A DNA stretch of 38,965 nt from Bernardetia sp. (GTDB lineage: Bacteria > Bacteroidota > Bacteroidia > Cytophagales > Bernardetiaceae): contig NZ_JAHDIG010000049.1 of assembly GCF_020630935.1 (NCBI RefSeq), positions 1 through 38,965 of the forward strand, given 5' to 3'. The translations under genes and the position numbers were made by a program. The notes under the pieces are model-generated. The model was not told the origin of the DNA. It made no database searches and saw only the letters and a program-made list of their open reading frames with translations. The number at the start of each line of letters is the position of its first letter. Positions within the stretch are counted from its first letter, which is position 1. Positions 16,429-23,729 of the stretch are shown here, piece after piece.

Positions 16429-16830
16429 ATGCAATTTAGAATCGTAGCCTTAGATGTTTTAGAAGCAAACCTAGTCGCACCTACTCAAGAATTACCAAAG
16501 CAAATTATGTTTCAGTTTGATGTTAATTTAGAACATCGTTGGAACACAAATGATAATATATTTATTGTTGTTACTACAGTTTCTATTTTCTCTGATAAAA
16601 AAGAACATACTCTTGCAAAGTTCAAGACCAATACTGTTTTTCAAATAGAAGACCTTAGCAACTATGTAGATACAGAAAATAGCAAAGTAAATATGCCAAC
16701 AGATGTAATCTTAGACATCAACGAGCTTGCTATTTCTACTACTCGTGGTTCGTTGTTTTATTTCTTGAAAGGCACTTATCTTCATAATGCTGTTTTGCCA
16801 ATCATTGACCAAACCATTCCTGTAAACTAA
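16429..16830 (+). CDS. Small protein, possibly SecB-like fold
   Basis: I cannot name this 133-aa protein with confidence. It is rich in beta-strand stretches: MFQFDVNLEHRWN, IFIVVTTVSIF, HTLAKFKTNTVFQIEDL. It ends with LDINELAISTTRGSLFYFLKG then LHNAVLPIID. The ISxxRG motif followed by a near-C-terminal hydrophobic Pro-Ile stretch resembles SecB and SecB-like chaperones, whose C-terminal helix region begins S.xTRG. It has no signal peptide or membrane segment. It is monocistronic with its own promoter and a very strong terminator. The SecB link is inference from pattern only. Confidence 0.65.
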   Translation: MQFRIVALDVLEANLVAPTQELPKQIMFQFDVNLEHRWNTNDNIFIVVTTVSIFSDKKEHTLAKFKTNTVFQIEDLSNYVDTENSKVNMPTDVILDINELAISTTRGSLFYFLKGTYLHNAVLPIIDQTIPVN

Positions 16831-16856
16831 TTTAGGAAGACATAAATAAAAGGAAT

Positions 16857-16899
16857 AAAAAAGTCTCTCAAAACAACATTGTTTTGAGAGACTTTTTTT
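16857..16899. terminator. Bidirectional terminator, 18-bp perfect stem
   Basis: AAAAAAGTCTCTCAAAAC (16857-16874) pairs perfectly with 16881-16898 around loop aacatt. Runs of A and T at both sides let it end the rightward 133-aa gene and the leftward zinc-ribbon gene. Confidence 0.88.
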
Positions 16900-16924
16900 G
16901 ATAGATAGAAAGCGAAGGATATTT

Positions 16925-17725
16925 TTACTTAGCAGACTCTTTATCTTTCTTTGTAGTACGCTTACGACGAGTAGTACGTTTTTTCTCTACTACTTCAACA
17001 GCTTCTACATCTGCAAAGACACGTCCACAGTGTTCACAAACTACTAATTTTTTTCTTTCTTTTATATCTACTTGGCGTTGAGGAGGAACAATATTGAAAC
17101 AGCCCCCACAAGCATTACGCTTTACATTCACAACAGCCAAGCCATTACGAGCATTCTGACGAATACGCTCATACGATAAATATAAATTTTCAGCTACGTT
17201 TTTGACACGTTTTTCACGCTCTTTCATGAGTTTTGCCTCTTCTTCTTCACTTTCTTTTACAATACCTTCAAGCTCATTGTTTTTAATTTCCAAATCTTTT
17301 TTGCGCTCTTCTAACGTTGCCGTTGTGTCTTCGATTTGTTTTTCTTTACGTTCTATTTTGTATTGTGTATCTCTAACTGCTTTTTCAGCAAGACGAATAT
17401 CCAACTGTTGGTTCTCTATCTCACGAGCAATTGCTTGAAACTCACGGTCGTTACGAACATCCATTTGCTGCTCTTCATATTTTGTGATGAGCTTTTTATG
17501 GTCTTTTATAGCGTTTTCTTGAGTAGATTTAAGGTCATCTAATGATTTTTTTTCAGTTTCAAATTTTGAAACTCTTGTCTGATACCCTTCTATTTCGTCC
17601 TCCAAATCTTGGACTTCTTCGGGCAAATCGCCTTTTATTTTGCGTAATTCATCTAACTTAGAATCAACTTCTTGGAGTTTTACAAGAGCATCTATTCGTT
17701 TGGCTACTGGAGTAGGTTGTTCCAT
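16925..17725 (-). CDS. Coiled-coil C4 zinc-ribbon protein (DUF164/CT398 type)
   Basis: A long antiparallel coiled coil (about 8-185 from the chosen start, heptad-rich Lys/Glu) leads into a C4 zinc ribbon: CGGC, then about 20 residues with IVPPQRQ, then CEHC. This is the CT398/DUF164 architecture, related in shape to DksA-type or flagellar/secretion chaperones; its function is poorly known. A C-terminal tail of alternating basic residues (RTTRRKRTTKKDKESAK) is unusual. The ATG at 17725 (266 aa) fits the family start; the ATG at 17785 would add 20 unconserved residues. A TACCTTTG -7 element (complement of 17833-17840) lies upstream. Confidence 0.85.
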   Translation of the reverse strand: MEQPTPVAKRIDALVKLQEVDSKLDELRKIKGDLPEEVQDLEDEIEGYQTRVSKFETEKKSLDDLKSTQENAIKDHKKLITKYEEQQMDVRNDREFQAIAREIENQQLDIRLAEKAVRDTQYKIERKEKQIEDTTATLEERKKDLEIKNNELEGIVKESEEEEAKLMKEREKRVKNVAENLYLSYERIRQNARNGLAVVNVKRNACGGCFNIVPPQRQVDIKERKKLVVCEHCGRVFADVEAVEVVEKKRTTRRKRTTKKDKESAK

Positions 17726-17832
17726 AAAATTGGTTTTGGACTCAGGTGGTTTGTAGAATGAGTTTTGGAATGTCAATTTGCTCAAACTAAATCAGTTATT
17801 GACAGTTGGTTTAAAGCAAAGACAATGATTTG

Positions 17833-17840
17833 CAAAGGTA
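17833..17840 (-). promoter_or_regulatory. -7 element upstream of the zinc-ribbon gene
   Basis: CAAAGGTA on the plus strand is TACCTTTG leftward, an exact -7 box, but no TTTG lies at the usual distance upstream. The start point would be near 17826. Confidence 0.35.
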
Positions 17841-17907
17841 GTGTTTTTTGCTTAATAAATAAAATAATGAAAAAGTAAGCCTTCCTATACAAATCATTTT
17901 CTGAAAA

Positions 17908-18699
17908 TTAATTAGCTAAAAAATTCATAACAACTTTAAAGAATTCTTCTGGTGCTTGTGCGTGTACCCAATGCCCTGCCTCTTCTATGGTATGAACTTT
18001 TGCATTAGGAAAGAGTTTTTTTATCATGGGAATATCTTTTTCTTGTATATAACGAGACTCTCCTCCATCAATAAACAAAATTTCCTTTTCATTTGCCTCC
18101 ACAGATGTTGGTATTTGCTTGTTCGTAGTAACAGCTCCTCCTATTTTATGTATAGATTTTTCCAAGACAGGCAAATTCATTTTCCACTCAAAACCATCTT
18201 TTGTGCGAGCCAAATTTTTTAATAAGAACATTCTTGTTCCTTCTTCATCTACATATTCTCCAAGTTTTGTATCTGCATCTCCTCTATTTTTTAAAGTATC
18301 TATATCAATTGCTTTCAAACCCGATAAAATATTTTCATGATGAGAAATATTATATTCTCTAGGAGCAATATCTACCACTATCATTTTGTCAAATCCGTTA
18401 GGATAGCTTAGAGCATACTGCATAACTACTTTACCTCCCATAGAATGCCCAATGAGCAATGGGTTTTTAAGCTGATGTTCTTCAATAAATATTTGCAAAT
18501 CATTAGCCAACACGATATAATCCATTTCTACATGATGTGGAGAACGTCCGTGGTTGCGTTGGTCTATCAAAAATACTTGGTAGTGTTCAGCAAACTGACG
18601 CCCTAAGGTAAGCCAGTTATCAAGTGAACCAAATACACCATGTAAAATAAGTAAAGGCTGTGCGTTTGAACTTCCTAATTCCTTGTAGTTGAGCTTCAT
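17908..18699 (-). CDS. Alpha/beta hydrolase, YbfF-like esterase
   Basis: A 263-aa cytoplasmic alpha/beta hydrolase. The oxyanion-side LILHGVFGSLDNW (17-29), LIDQRNHGRSP (44-54), the nucleophile elbow GHSMGG (84-89, S86) and the late catalytic His in EAGHWVHAQAPEEF (about H243) are all present, with LFIDGGES as the likely acid strand. The order and spacing match the YbfF/acyl-CoA esterase branch. The physiological substrate is unknown. A TATCTTTG -7 element (complement of 18769-18776) may drive it, although its -33 box is poor. Confidence 0.88.
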   Translation of the reverse strand: MKLNYKELGSSNAQPLLILHGVFGSLDNWLTLGRQFAEHYQVFLIDQRNHGRSPHHVEMDYIVLANDLQIFIEEHQLKNPLLIGHSMGGKVVMQYALSYPNGFDKMIVVDIAPREYNISHHENILSGLKAIDIDTLKNRGDADTKLGEYVDEEGTRMFLLKNLARTKDGFEWKMNLPVLEKSIHKIGGAVTTNKQIPTSVEANEKEILFIDGGESRYIQEKDIPMIKKLFPNAKVHTIEEAGHWVHAQAPEEFFKVVMNFLAN

Positions 18700-19228
18700 A
18701 ATCTTGATTTAGTATAAATTTTGATTGATTCTAAGAGACAGTTATTGCCTCAGTTTTCCTTTATAAAACAAAGATAACTCTTTATAACTTATGACCTATC
18801 CATAACCTATTTCTTTTAAACAACGAATATTGAAATTTTCAAGAGAGATTTCTGCACGATAAATTCAGTTTTTTCTCTATAAAAACTCATAAAATAGGTT
18901 AATTCAATCCTTGAATAATTCAAAAAATAAATTTTCAAAAGTTTTTTTGGTGTAACATTAGAAGTTAATTAACACATTTTCAGTATGTTACACCTCATCA
19001 AAAGCTATTTTAGAGAGTATAAGTAAAAAAAGTCTAGTTCAATAGAAAAATAAAAATTTGCCTTAAATTTTGTATATGAAGCTATAAATCACATTTTTTA
19101 CATCAAAAACCATATCATTTTGAACAAAACAGATTTTTACAAATTTAATTTTGAGTAAATTATCTTTTACAGATAACTCAAGTAATAAACTAAGGTTATT
19201 TAGTATTTGATTCTGCAACCTTATACTC
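18700..19228. other. Gene-poor AT-rich spacer
   Basis: About 530 bp between the divergent hydrolase and the small peptide gene. I see no protein gene; the only rightward frame of note is 13 codons long and starts inside the inverted repeat. The stretch holds that inverted repeat (18949-18994) and many short direct AT motifs. An upstream regulatory region or non-coding RNA is possible but not shown. Confidence 0.45.
18949..18994. promoter_or_regulatory. 10-bp inverted repeat with inner palindrome
   Basis: GGTGTAACAT (18949-18958) and ATGTTACACC (18985-18994) are perfect complements. Between them lies a second palindrome, GTTAATTAAC (18964-18973). The nested symmetry suggests a protein-binding site or a structured RNA; no T tract follows, so it is not a terminator. 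Confidence 0.4.
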
Positions 19229-19236
19229 TATCTTTG
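19206..19236 (+). promoter_or_regulatory. Promoter of the 55-codon peptide gene
   Basis: TTTG (19206-19209), 19 bp, TATCTTTG (19229-19236) is an exact consensus fit. Transcription would start near 19243 and give a leader of about 120 nt. A 12-bp palindrome AATTGTACAATT (19254-19265) lies just after the start point and could be an operator. Confidence 0.7.
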
Positions 19237-19362
19237 AGTATATAAAAACAAGGAATTGTACAATTTGATTCACACCTCCTTCATTTTATCACCTAATTAG
19301 ATTATTCTAATACAATTTACTCAACTAAATTTAATTATCTACACTCTGAAAATTTTTACGCT

Positions 19363-19530
19363 ATGAACACTTTAAATCAAATCAACACCAACGAAAATTG
19401 CAATGACCTTTTCAACGAACTAGAAAGAGAACTCCACATCGAAGAATTAGAGGAAAGACTGGAAATGACAACTGATGGAGATGGAGATGGAGATGTAGAA
19501 CCTCCAAAGCTACCTTGGCCACTAGGTTAA
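19363..19530 (+). CDS. 55-aa acidic peptide, RiPP-precursor-like
   Basis: An ATG at 19363 opens 55 codons that end at the TAA of 19528-19530. The peptide has a polar N-terminus (MNTLNQINTNENCNDLF), a strongly acidic helical segment (ELERELHIEELEERLEM), a (Asp-Gly)3-Asp stretch made by a GATGGA repeat at 19474-19491, and the tail VEPPKLPWPLG. The order of charged amphipathic leader, Gly-rich hinge and short hydrophobic Pro/Trp tail is like many ribosomal peptide-product precursors, but I cannot place it in a family. It has an exact promoter and its own terminator, which supports a real gene. No maturase, protease or exporter gene lies nearby. The single Cys (C13) is in the N-terminal part. Confidence 0.65.
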   Translation: MNTLNQINTNENCNDLFNELERELHIEELEERLEMTTDGDGDGDVEPPKLPWPLG

Positions 19531-19596
19531 ACTCTTGTTGAGCTATTCTATTTATACACTTTGATATTACAATATGAAATTTATTCTGTAACCAAG

Positions 19597-19625
19597 CCTT
19601 TTCCGATGTGGAAAAGGTTTTTTTT
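19597..19625 (+). terminator. Terminator of the 55-codon gene
   Basis: CCTTTTCC (19597-19604), loop gatgt, GGAAAAGG (19610-19617), then eight T. It lies 66 bp after the small gene's stop and about 135 bp before lysA. Confidence 0.82.
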
Positions 19626-19760
19626 GTGATATTCTTCACTAAGGATAGCCTATCCATTGAACTTTTACATTATTTTTTTTGTTAAATTGCTTGTTCTTAT
19701 CTATGAAGATATTAAGAAAAACGTGTATTATATGATTAATTCAATTAACTTTTAAAGATT

Positions 19761-21029
19761 ATGTTAGAATTCGCTCAAGACGAATATCGTATTGGAGGAG
19801 TTTCGGCTCTCTCGCTTTCAGAAAAGTATGGAACACCTTTGTATGTATATGATGCAAAGAAAATGGAAAAACAATACAAACAGCTTTGTAAGGCGTTTTC
19901 TAAGACTAAGATGAAAGTACACTATGCTTGTAAGGCACTTACGAATATTTCTGTCTTGAAATTCTTTAAATCTTTAGGAGCAGGACTAGATACAGTATCT
20001 ATTGAAGAAGTACAACTTGGTTTATTGGCTGGCTTTGAGCCATCTGATATTCTCTTTACTCCTAACTCTGTATCACTACAAGAAATCAATGAAGCTGTTG
20101 AGTTAGGTGTACAAGTAAATATTGACAGTATTTCTGTATTGGAAGAGTTTGGACATAAGTGGGGAGGAAAAATTCCTGTTTGTATTCGTATAAATCCACA
20201 CTTGATGGCTGGAGGGAATGCAAAAATTTCTGTTGGACATATAGATTCAAAATTTGGCATTTCACTCTATCAAATGCGCCACGTTTTGCGTATTGTAGAT
20301 GCCTATAAAATGAAAATTACTGGGCTTCACATGCATACAGGCTCTGATATTTTGGATGTAGAAGTATTTTTGAGAGGACTAGACATTCTGCTAGAAACAG
20401 CAGAAGATTTTCCAGACTTAGAATATATTGATATGGGAAGTGGTTTTAAAGTAGCTTATAAAGAAAACGATATTACGACCAATATTGAAAAATTAGGAGA
20501 GCAAGTTTCAGAACGTTTCAACCAGTTTTGTACAGAGTATGGAAGAGAACTAACACTTGTTTTCGAACCAGGGAAATTCTTAGTAAGTGAAGCAGGTACT
20601 TTTTTAGCCTCTGTAAATGTCATCAAAACTACACCAACAGCCGTTTTTGTAGGTTTAAACTCTGGTATGAATCACTTGATTCGTCCAATGTTTTATGATG
20701 CTTATCATCACATTGTTAATATTTCAAACCCTACTGGCATATCAAGAGTTTACAATGTAGTGGGATATATTTGCGAAACAGATACTTTTGGGGCAAATCG
20801 CAAGTTATCAGAAGTTAGGGAAAATGATGTTCTTGCTTTTAAGAATGCAGGAGCATATTCATTTATGATGTCTTCTAATTATAACTCTCGTTTCCGTCCT
20901 GCCGAAGTATTGATATATGAAGGAAAAGATTATCTCATCAGAAAAAGAGAAACATTAGAAGATATTACAAAAAATCAGATTGAAATGGATTTTAAGAATA
21001 TTTCCATTGAGCAAGAAATTATTTCATAA
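19761..21029 (+). CDS. lysA: Diaminopimelate decarboxylase
   Basis: LysA converts meso-diaminopimelate to lysine with PLP in the cytoplasm. The alanine-racemase-type barrel carries the PLP lysine in VHYACKALTN (K58), the HMHTGSD loop (190-196), the glycine-rich phosphate site DMGSGFKVAY (224-233), and EPGKFLVSEAG (269-279). The partner-active-site cysteine is in YICETDTF (C338), which matches the CESxD-like element of the family. Length 422 aa is normal. It stands alone with a strong terminator; no other lysine gene is in the window. Confidence 0.94.
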   Translation: MLEFAQDEYRIGGVSALSLSEKYGTPLYVYDAKKMEKQYKQLCKAFSKTKMKVHYACKALTNISVLKFFKSLGAGLDTVSIEEVQLGLLAGFEPSDILFTPNSVSLQEINEAVELGVQVNIDSISVLEEFGHKWGGKIPVCIRINPHLMAGGNAKISVGHIDSKFGISLYQMRHVLRIVDAYKMKITGLHMHTGSDILDVEVFLRGLDILLETAEDFPDLEYIDMGSGFKVAYKENDITTNIEKLGEQVSERFNQFCTEYGRELTLVFEPGKFLVSEAGTFLASVNVIKTTPTAVFVGLNSGMNHLIRPMFYDAYHHIVNISNPTGISRVYNVVGYICETDTFGANRKLSEVRENDVLAFKNAGAYSFMMSSNYNSRFRPAEVLIYEGKDYLIRKRETLEDITKNQIEMDFKNISIEQEIIS

Positions 21030-21040
21030 TTTTTTCTACA

Positions 21041-21078
21041 AAAAAGCCATTTATTTAATCTGAAATAAATGGCTTTTT
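21041..21078. terminator. Bidirectional terminator between lysA and trmD
   Basis: AAAAAGCCATTTATTT (21041-21056) pairs perfectly with 21063-21078 around loop aatctg. The symmetrical A/T flanks suit both convergent genes. Confidence 0.87.
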
Positions 21079-21136
21079 CGTTTCTAGTTCATTCATTTTA
21101 ATAGTCAAAGGATTGCCTTTGACCTACGTTTATCAT

Positions 21137-21823
21137 TTAACCAATGTATTTTTCCCACAAATCTGGACGGCGTTCTTTTGTTCGTTTCATTGCTTGTTCT
21201 AATCTCCAGTCTTCTATTTTAGCAGCATGTCCAGAAAGCAGAACTTCAGGCACTTCCATTCCTTCCCAGTTGGCAGGACGAGTATAAACAGGAGGAGCAA
21301 GCAAATCATCTTGAAAGGAGTCTGTAAGTGCAGAAGTTTCATCATTCATCACACGAGGAACTAAACGAATAATTGCATCAGCTACCAAAGCAGCAGGAAT
21401 TTCTCCACCAGAGACTACAAAATCGCCTACCGAAATTTCTTTTGTAACATATTTTTGACGTATTCTCTCATCAATTCCTTTATAATGTCCACAAATTATC
21501 ATTATATTTTCCTTCAATGAATAATTGTTAGCCATAGTTTGATTGAAAGTAACACCATCTGGAGTCATATAAATTATTTCATCGTATTTTCTTTCTCTTA
21601 GTAAACTATCAATACAATCTGCCAACGGTTGTGGTGTCATGACCATTCCAGCTCCTCCTCCAAAAGCATAATCATCGATACGTCCGTGTTTGTCTTTGCT
21701 ATATTCCTTGAGGTCGTGTAAATTAAGACTTACAAGGTTTCTTTCTTGCGCTCTCTGTAAAATAGAATGACTAACAAAACTCTCAATCAGTTGAGGCAAA
21801 CAGCTTATAATATCGATACGCAT
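21137..21823 (-). CDS. trmD: tRNA (guanine-37-N1)-methyltransferase TrmD
   Basis: TrmD methylates G37 of tRNAs reading CNN codons, using SAM in a deep trefoil knot. The family marks are clear: MRIDIISCLPQLI at the N-terminus, YAFGGGAGMVM (about 53-63), MIICGHYKGIDERI (about 108-121), and the knot region ISVGDFVVSGGE (about 130-141) followed by PRVMND. Length of 228 aa is typical. No rimM, rpsP or rplS neighbours are present, unlike the classical operon. A TAACTTTG -7 box (complement of 21858-21865) lies about 35 bp upstream. Confidence 0.95.
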   Translation of the reverse strand: MRIDIISCLPQLIESFVSHSILQRAQERNLVSLNLHDLKEYSKDKHGRIDDYAFGGGAGMVMTPQPLADCIDSLLRERKYDEIIYMTPDGVTFNQTMANNYSLKENIMIICGHYKGIDERIRQKYVTKEISVGDFVVSGGEIPAALVADAIIRLVPRVMNDETSALTDSFQDDLLAPPVYTRPANWEGMEVPEVLLSGHAAKIEDWRLEQAMKRTKERRPDLWEKYIG

Positions 21824-21857
21824 AATTTCTTTATTAAAATCGTCTAAAAATAAAGTA

Positions 21858-21865
21858 CAAAGTTA
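21858..21865 (-). promoter_or_regulatory. -7 element of trmD
   Basis: Plus-strand CAAAGTTA reads TAACTTTG leftward, an exact -7 box well placed for trmD, but the -33 box is not recognisable. Confidence 0.4.
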
Positions 21866-21935
21866 CGATTTTTGATTATTTTTATATAGAGACTACAGCG
21901 AAAACATCTTTATATCATTTTCACCAAAAAATATA

Positions 21936-22460
21936 TTGCCCTTGAGCCTTTTAAATAAAATAGTGCCTACAAAAAAAGTAAGTTACAAAACTTTACACTC
22001 TACACAGGAAGTAAAGCGAAGACTACAAGATAAAACTGTATCCCAACCTCCCAAAATACCTCTAATTGGATTTACCCCTTTGACCTATCATGGAAAATTT
22101 GAAGAAGATTACTTTGAATTTGGTAGAAACTCAAGAGGAAACAAAGACCATCCACCTGTGGCTTGTGGAACTATTAAAGAAAATGATGCTAATCCATTAG
22201 AGACTATAGTTGAGGCAACCATTCGTCCTCATCATAATTTTACAACAGGAATAGTTCTTTTTTTAATATTGATTGTTTTTGCCTGCCTTCCAGCTATGTT
22301 TTCTATTTTCTATGGATACTACGATTCCATTGGCTTTTTTGTATTTCTACCCATATTTTTTAGCCTTGTTTTTTTAGCCAATTACTTAGTTTTCGTAAAC
22401 TATAATAATAAGTTAGCAAAAGATATGCAAGATTTTATAGATGGAAAAATACTTAAATAA
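21936..22460 (+). CDS. Small membrane protein of unknown function
   Basis: I do not recognise this 174-aa protein. The first 100 residues are soluble and basic; a FTPLTYHGKFEEDYFEFG stretch and a PPVACGTIKENDANPLETIVEATIRPH region may form a small beta domain. Two transmembrane segments follow (about 105-125 and 131-153), and the tail is short and charged. The frame has no early ATG, so a TTG is the likely start (21936, or 21942 as an alternative). It is flanked by divergent trmD and by pdhA 120 bp downstream. No function can be assigned. Confidence 0.6.
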   Translation: MPLSLLNKIVPTKKVSYKTLHSTQEVKRRLQDKTVSQPPKIPLIGFTPLTYHGKFEEDYFEFGRNSRGNKDHPPVACGTIKENDANPLETIVEATIRPHHNFTTGIVLFLILIVFACLPAMFSIFYGYYDSIGFFVFLPIFFSLVFLANYLVFVNYNNKLAKDMQDFIDGKILK

Positions 22461-22580
22461 ATGATTTGCAATACACTAAATTCTCCTTTTTCTTAAAAAA
22501 ATAGTAACTTGCCTTACTATAAAATACATTCTAAATAGACACAAAAAACGCACAAACGTCATCTATACAATTCTATAATT

Positions 22581-23666
22581 ATGAGCGACGCAAAAAACAC
22601 AACCAAAACGCCAACAAAAAAAACGGCTGCTAAAAAAACTACCACCAAATCACGTACTACCAAAACAACAGCTAAAAAGTCTTCTTTTTCCAAAGAAACG
22701 TATATGAAGTGGTATGAAGATATGCAACTGATGCGTAAGTTTGAAGAAAAGGCTGGACAGCTTTACGGACAACAAAAAATTAGAGGTTTTTGTCATTTAT
22801 ATATCGGACAAGAAGCCTGTGTAGCTGGTGCTGTTTCAGCTCTAAATAAAGACGACAAATGGATAACAGCTTACAGAGACCACGCACATCCACTAGGCTT
22901 GGGAACGTCTCCAAATGCTGTAATGGCAGAGCTTTTTGGCAAGGAGACAGGCTGCTCAAAAGGAAAAGGTGGCTCAATGCACATGTTTGACAAAGAAGTC
23001 AATTTTATGGGAGGACATGGCATCGTGGGAGCGCAAGTTCCGATGGGTGCAGGGATTGGTTTTGCAGAAATGTACAACGAAACAGGCAACCTTTGTATTT
23101 GCTATATGGGTGATGGTGCTGTCCGTCAAGGAGCAATTCATGAAGCCTTCAATATGGCGATGCTTTGGAAAATTCCTGTAATTTTTGTGATTGAAAATAA
23201 TGGCTATGCGATGGGAACATCTGTTAGTCGTACTTCAAATGTAATTGATTTATCTACTCTTGGAGAGTCGTATGACATGCCATCAGAAGGAGTAGATGCG
23301 ATGAGCGTAGAAGCCGTACATGAAGCTGTGGCAAGAGCTGCAGAAAGAGCTAGAAAAGGAGAAGGTCCAACACTTTTAGAGTTTAGAACCTATCGTTACA
23401 AAGGACACTCTATGTCTGACCCAGCCAAATATCGTACTCGTGAAGAAGTAAATGAATATCGTAAAAAAGACCCAATAGAGCAGGTAAAAGATACGATTTT
23501 AAAGAATAAGTATGCCACAGAAGAAGAATTGAAGGAAATTGATGATAAAATCAAACAGCAAGTAGAAGAATCAGTTAAGTTTGCAGAGGAATCTGATTTT
23601 CCAGATGGAAAAGAAGCCTTTGAAGATGTTTATAGACAAGAAGATTATCCTTTTATTATGGACTAA
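22581..23666 (+). CDS. pdhA: Pyruvate dehydrogenase E1 alpha subunit
   Basis: PdhA is the thiamine-diphosphate subunit that decarboxylates pyruvate in the pyruvate dehydrogenase complex. The TPP-binding GDG..NN motif is visible as MGDGAVRQGAIHEAFNMA to IENNGYAMGT. The phosphorylation-loop-like YRYKGHSMSDPAKYRTREE and the ARAAERARKGEGPTLLE regions also match. Residues 1-36 are an unusual tail of alternating Lys, Thr and Ala (TAAKKTTTKSRTTKTTAKK) that looks like a histone-H1-type tail and is absent from typical PdhA. The E1 beta gene is not adjacent. A hairpin follows the gene. Confidence 0.94.
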   Translation: MSDAKNTTKTPTKKTAAKKTTTKSRTTKTTAKKSSFSKETYMKWYEDMQLMRKFEEKAGQLYGQQKIRGFCHLYIGQEACVAGAVSALNKDDKWITAYRDHAHPLGLGTSPNAVMAELFGKETGCSKGKGGSMHMFDKEVNFMGGHGIVGAQVPMGAGIGFAEMYNETGNLCICYMGDGAVRQGAIHEAFNMAMLWKIPVIFVIENNGYAMGTSVSRTSNVIDLSTLGESYDMPSEGVDAMSVEAVHEAVARAAERARKGEGPTLLEFRTYRYKGHSMSDPAKYRTREEVNEYRKKDPIEQVKDTILKNKYATEEELKEIDDKIKQQVEESVKFAEESDFPDGKEAFEDVYRQEDYPFIMD

Positions 23667-23675
23667 TTAGAAAAA

Positions 23676-23711
23676 TTAGATAAGGACAAGAAAATTCTTG
23701 TCCTTATCTAA
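23676..23711. other. Perfect hairpin between pdhA and batC-like gene
   Basis: TTAGATAAGGACAAG (23676-23690) pairs with CTTGTCCTTATCTAA (23697-23711). The T run lies only on the leftward-reading side, so in the direction of the genes it is a hairpin without a T tract. It could be an mRNA processing or partial termination site ahead of the next start at 23730. Confidence 0.6.
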
Positions 23712-23729
23712 AGTAAAACTGTGATACTA

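Noticed and set aside
16925-17785. Longer form of the zinc-ribbon protein
   Set aside because: The extra 20 residues precede the usual start and are not family-like, although a -7 box further upstream cannot exclude it.
18986-19027. 13-codon frame (MLHLIKSYFREYK) in the spacer
   Set aside because: Too short, and its ATG falls inside the inverted repeat; no promoter was found close upstream.
19412-19657. Leftward 81-codon frame opposite the small peptide gene
   Set aside because: It runs through a terminator and the GATGGA repeat, giving a Leu-His-Leu-His artefact; the rightward gene has promoter and terminator.
23676-23711. Terminator of pdhA
   Set aside because: The hairpin is perfect but the T run follows only on the leftward side; listed as a hairpin rather than a terminator.
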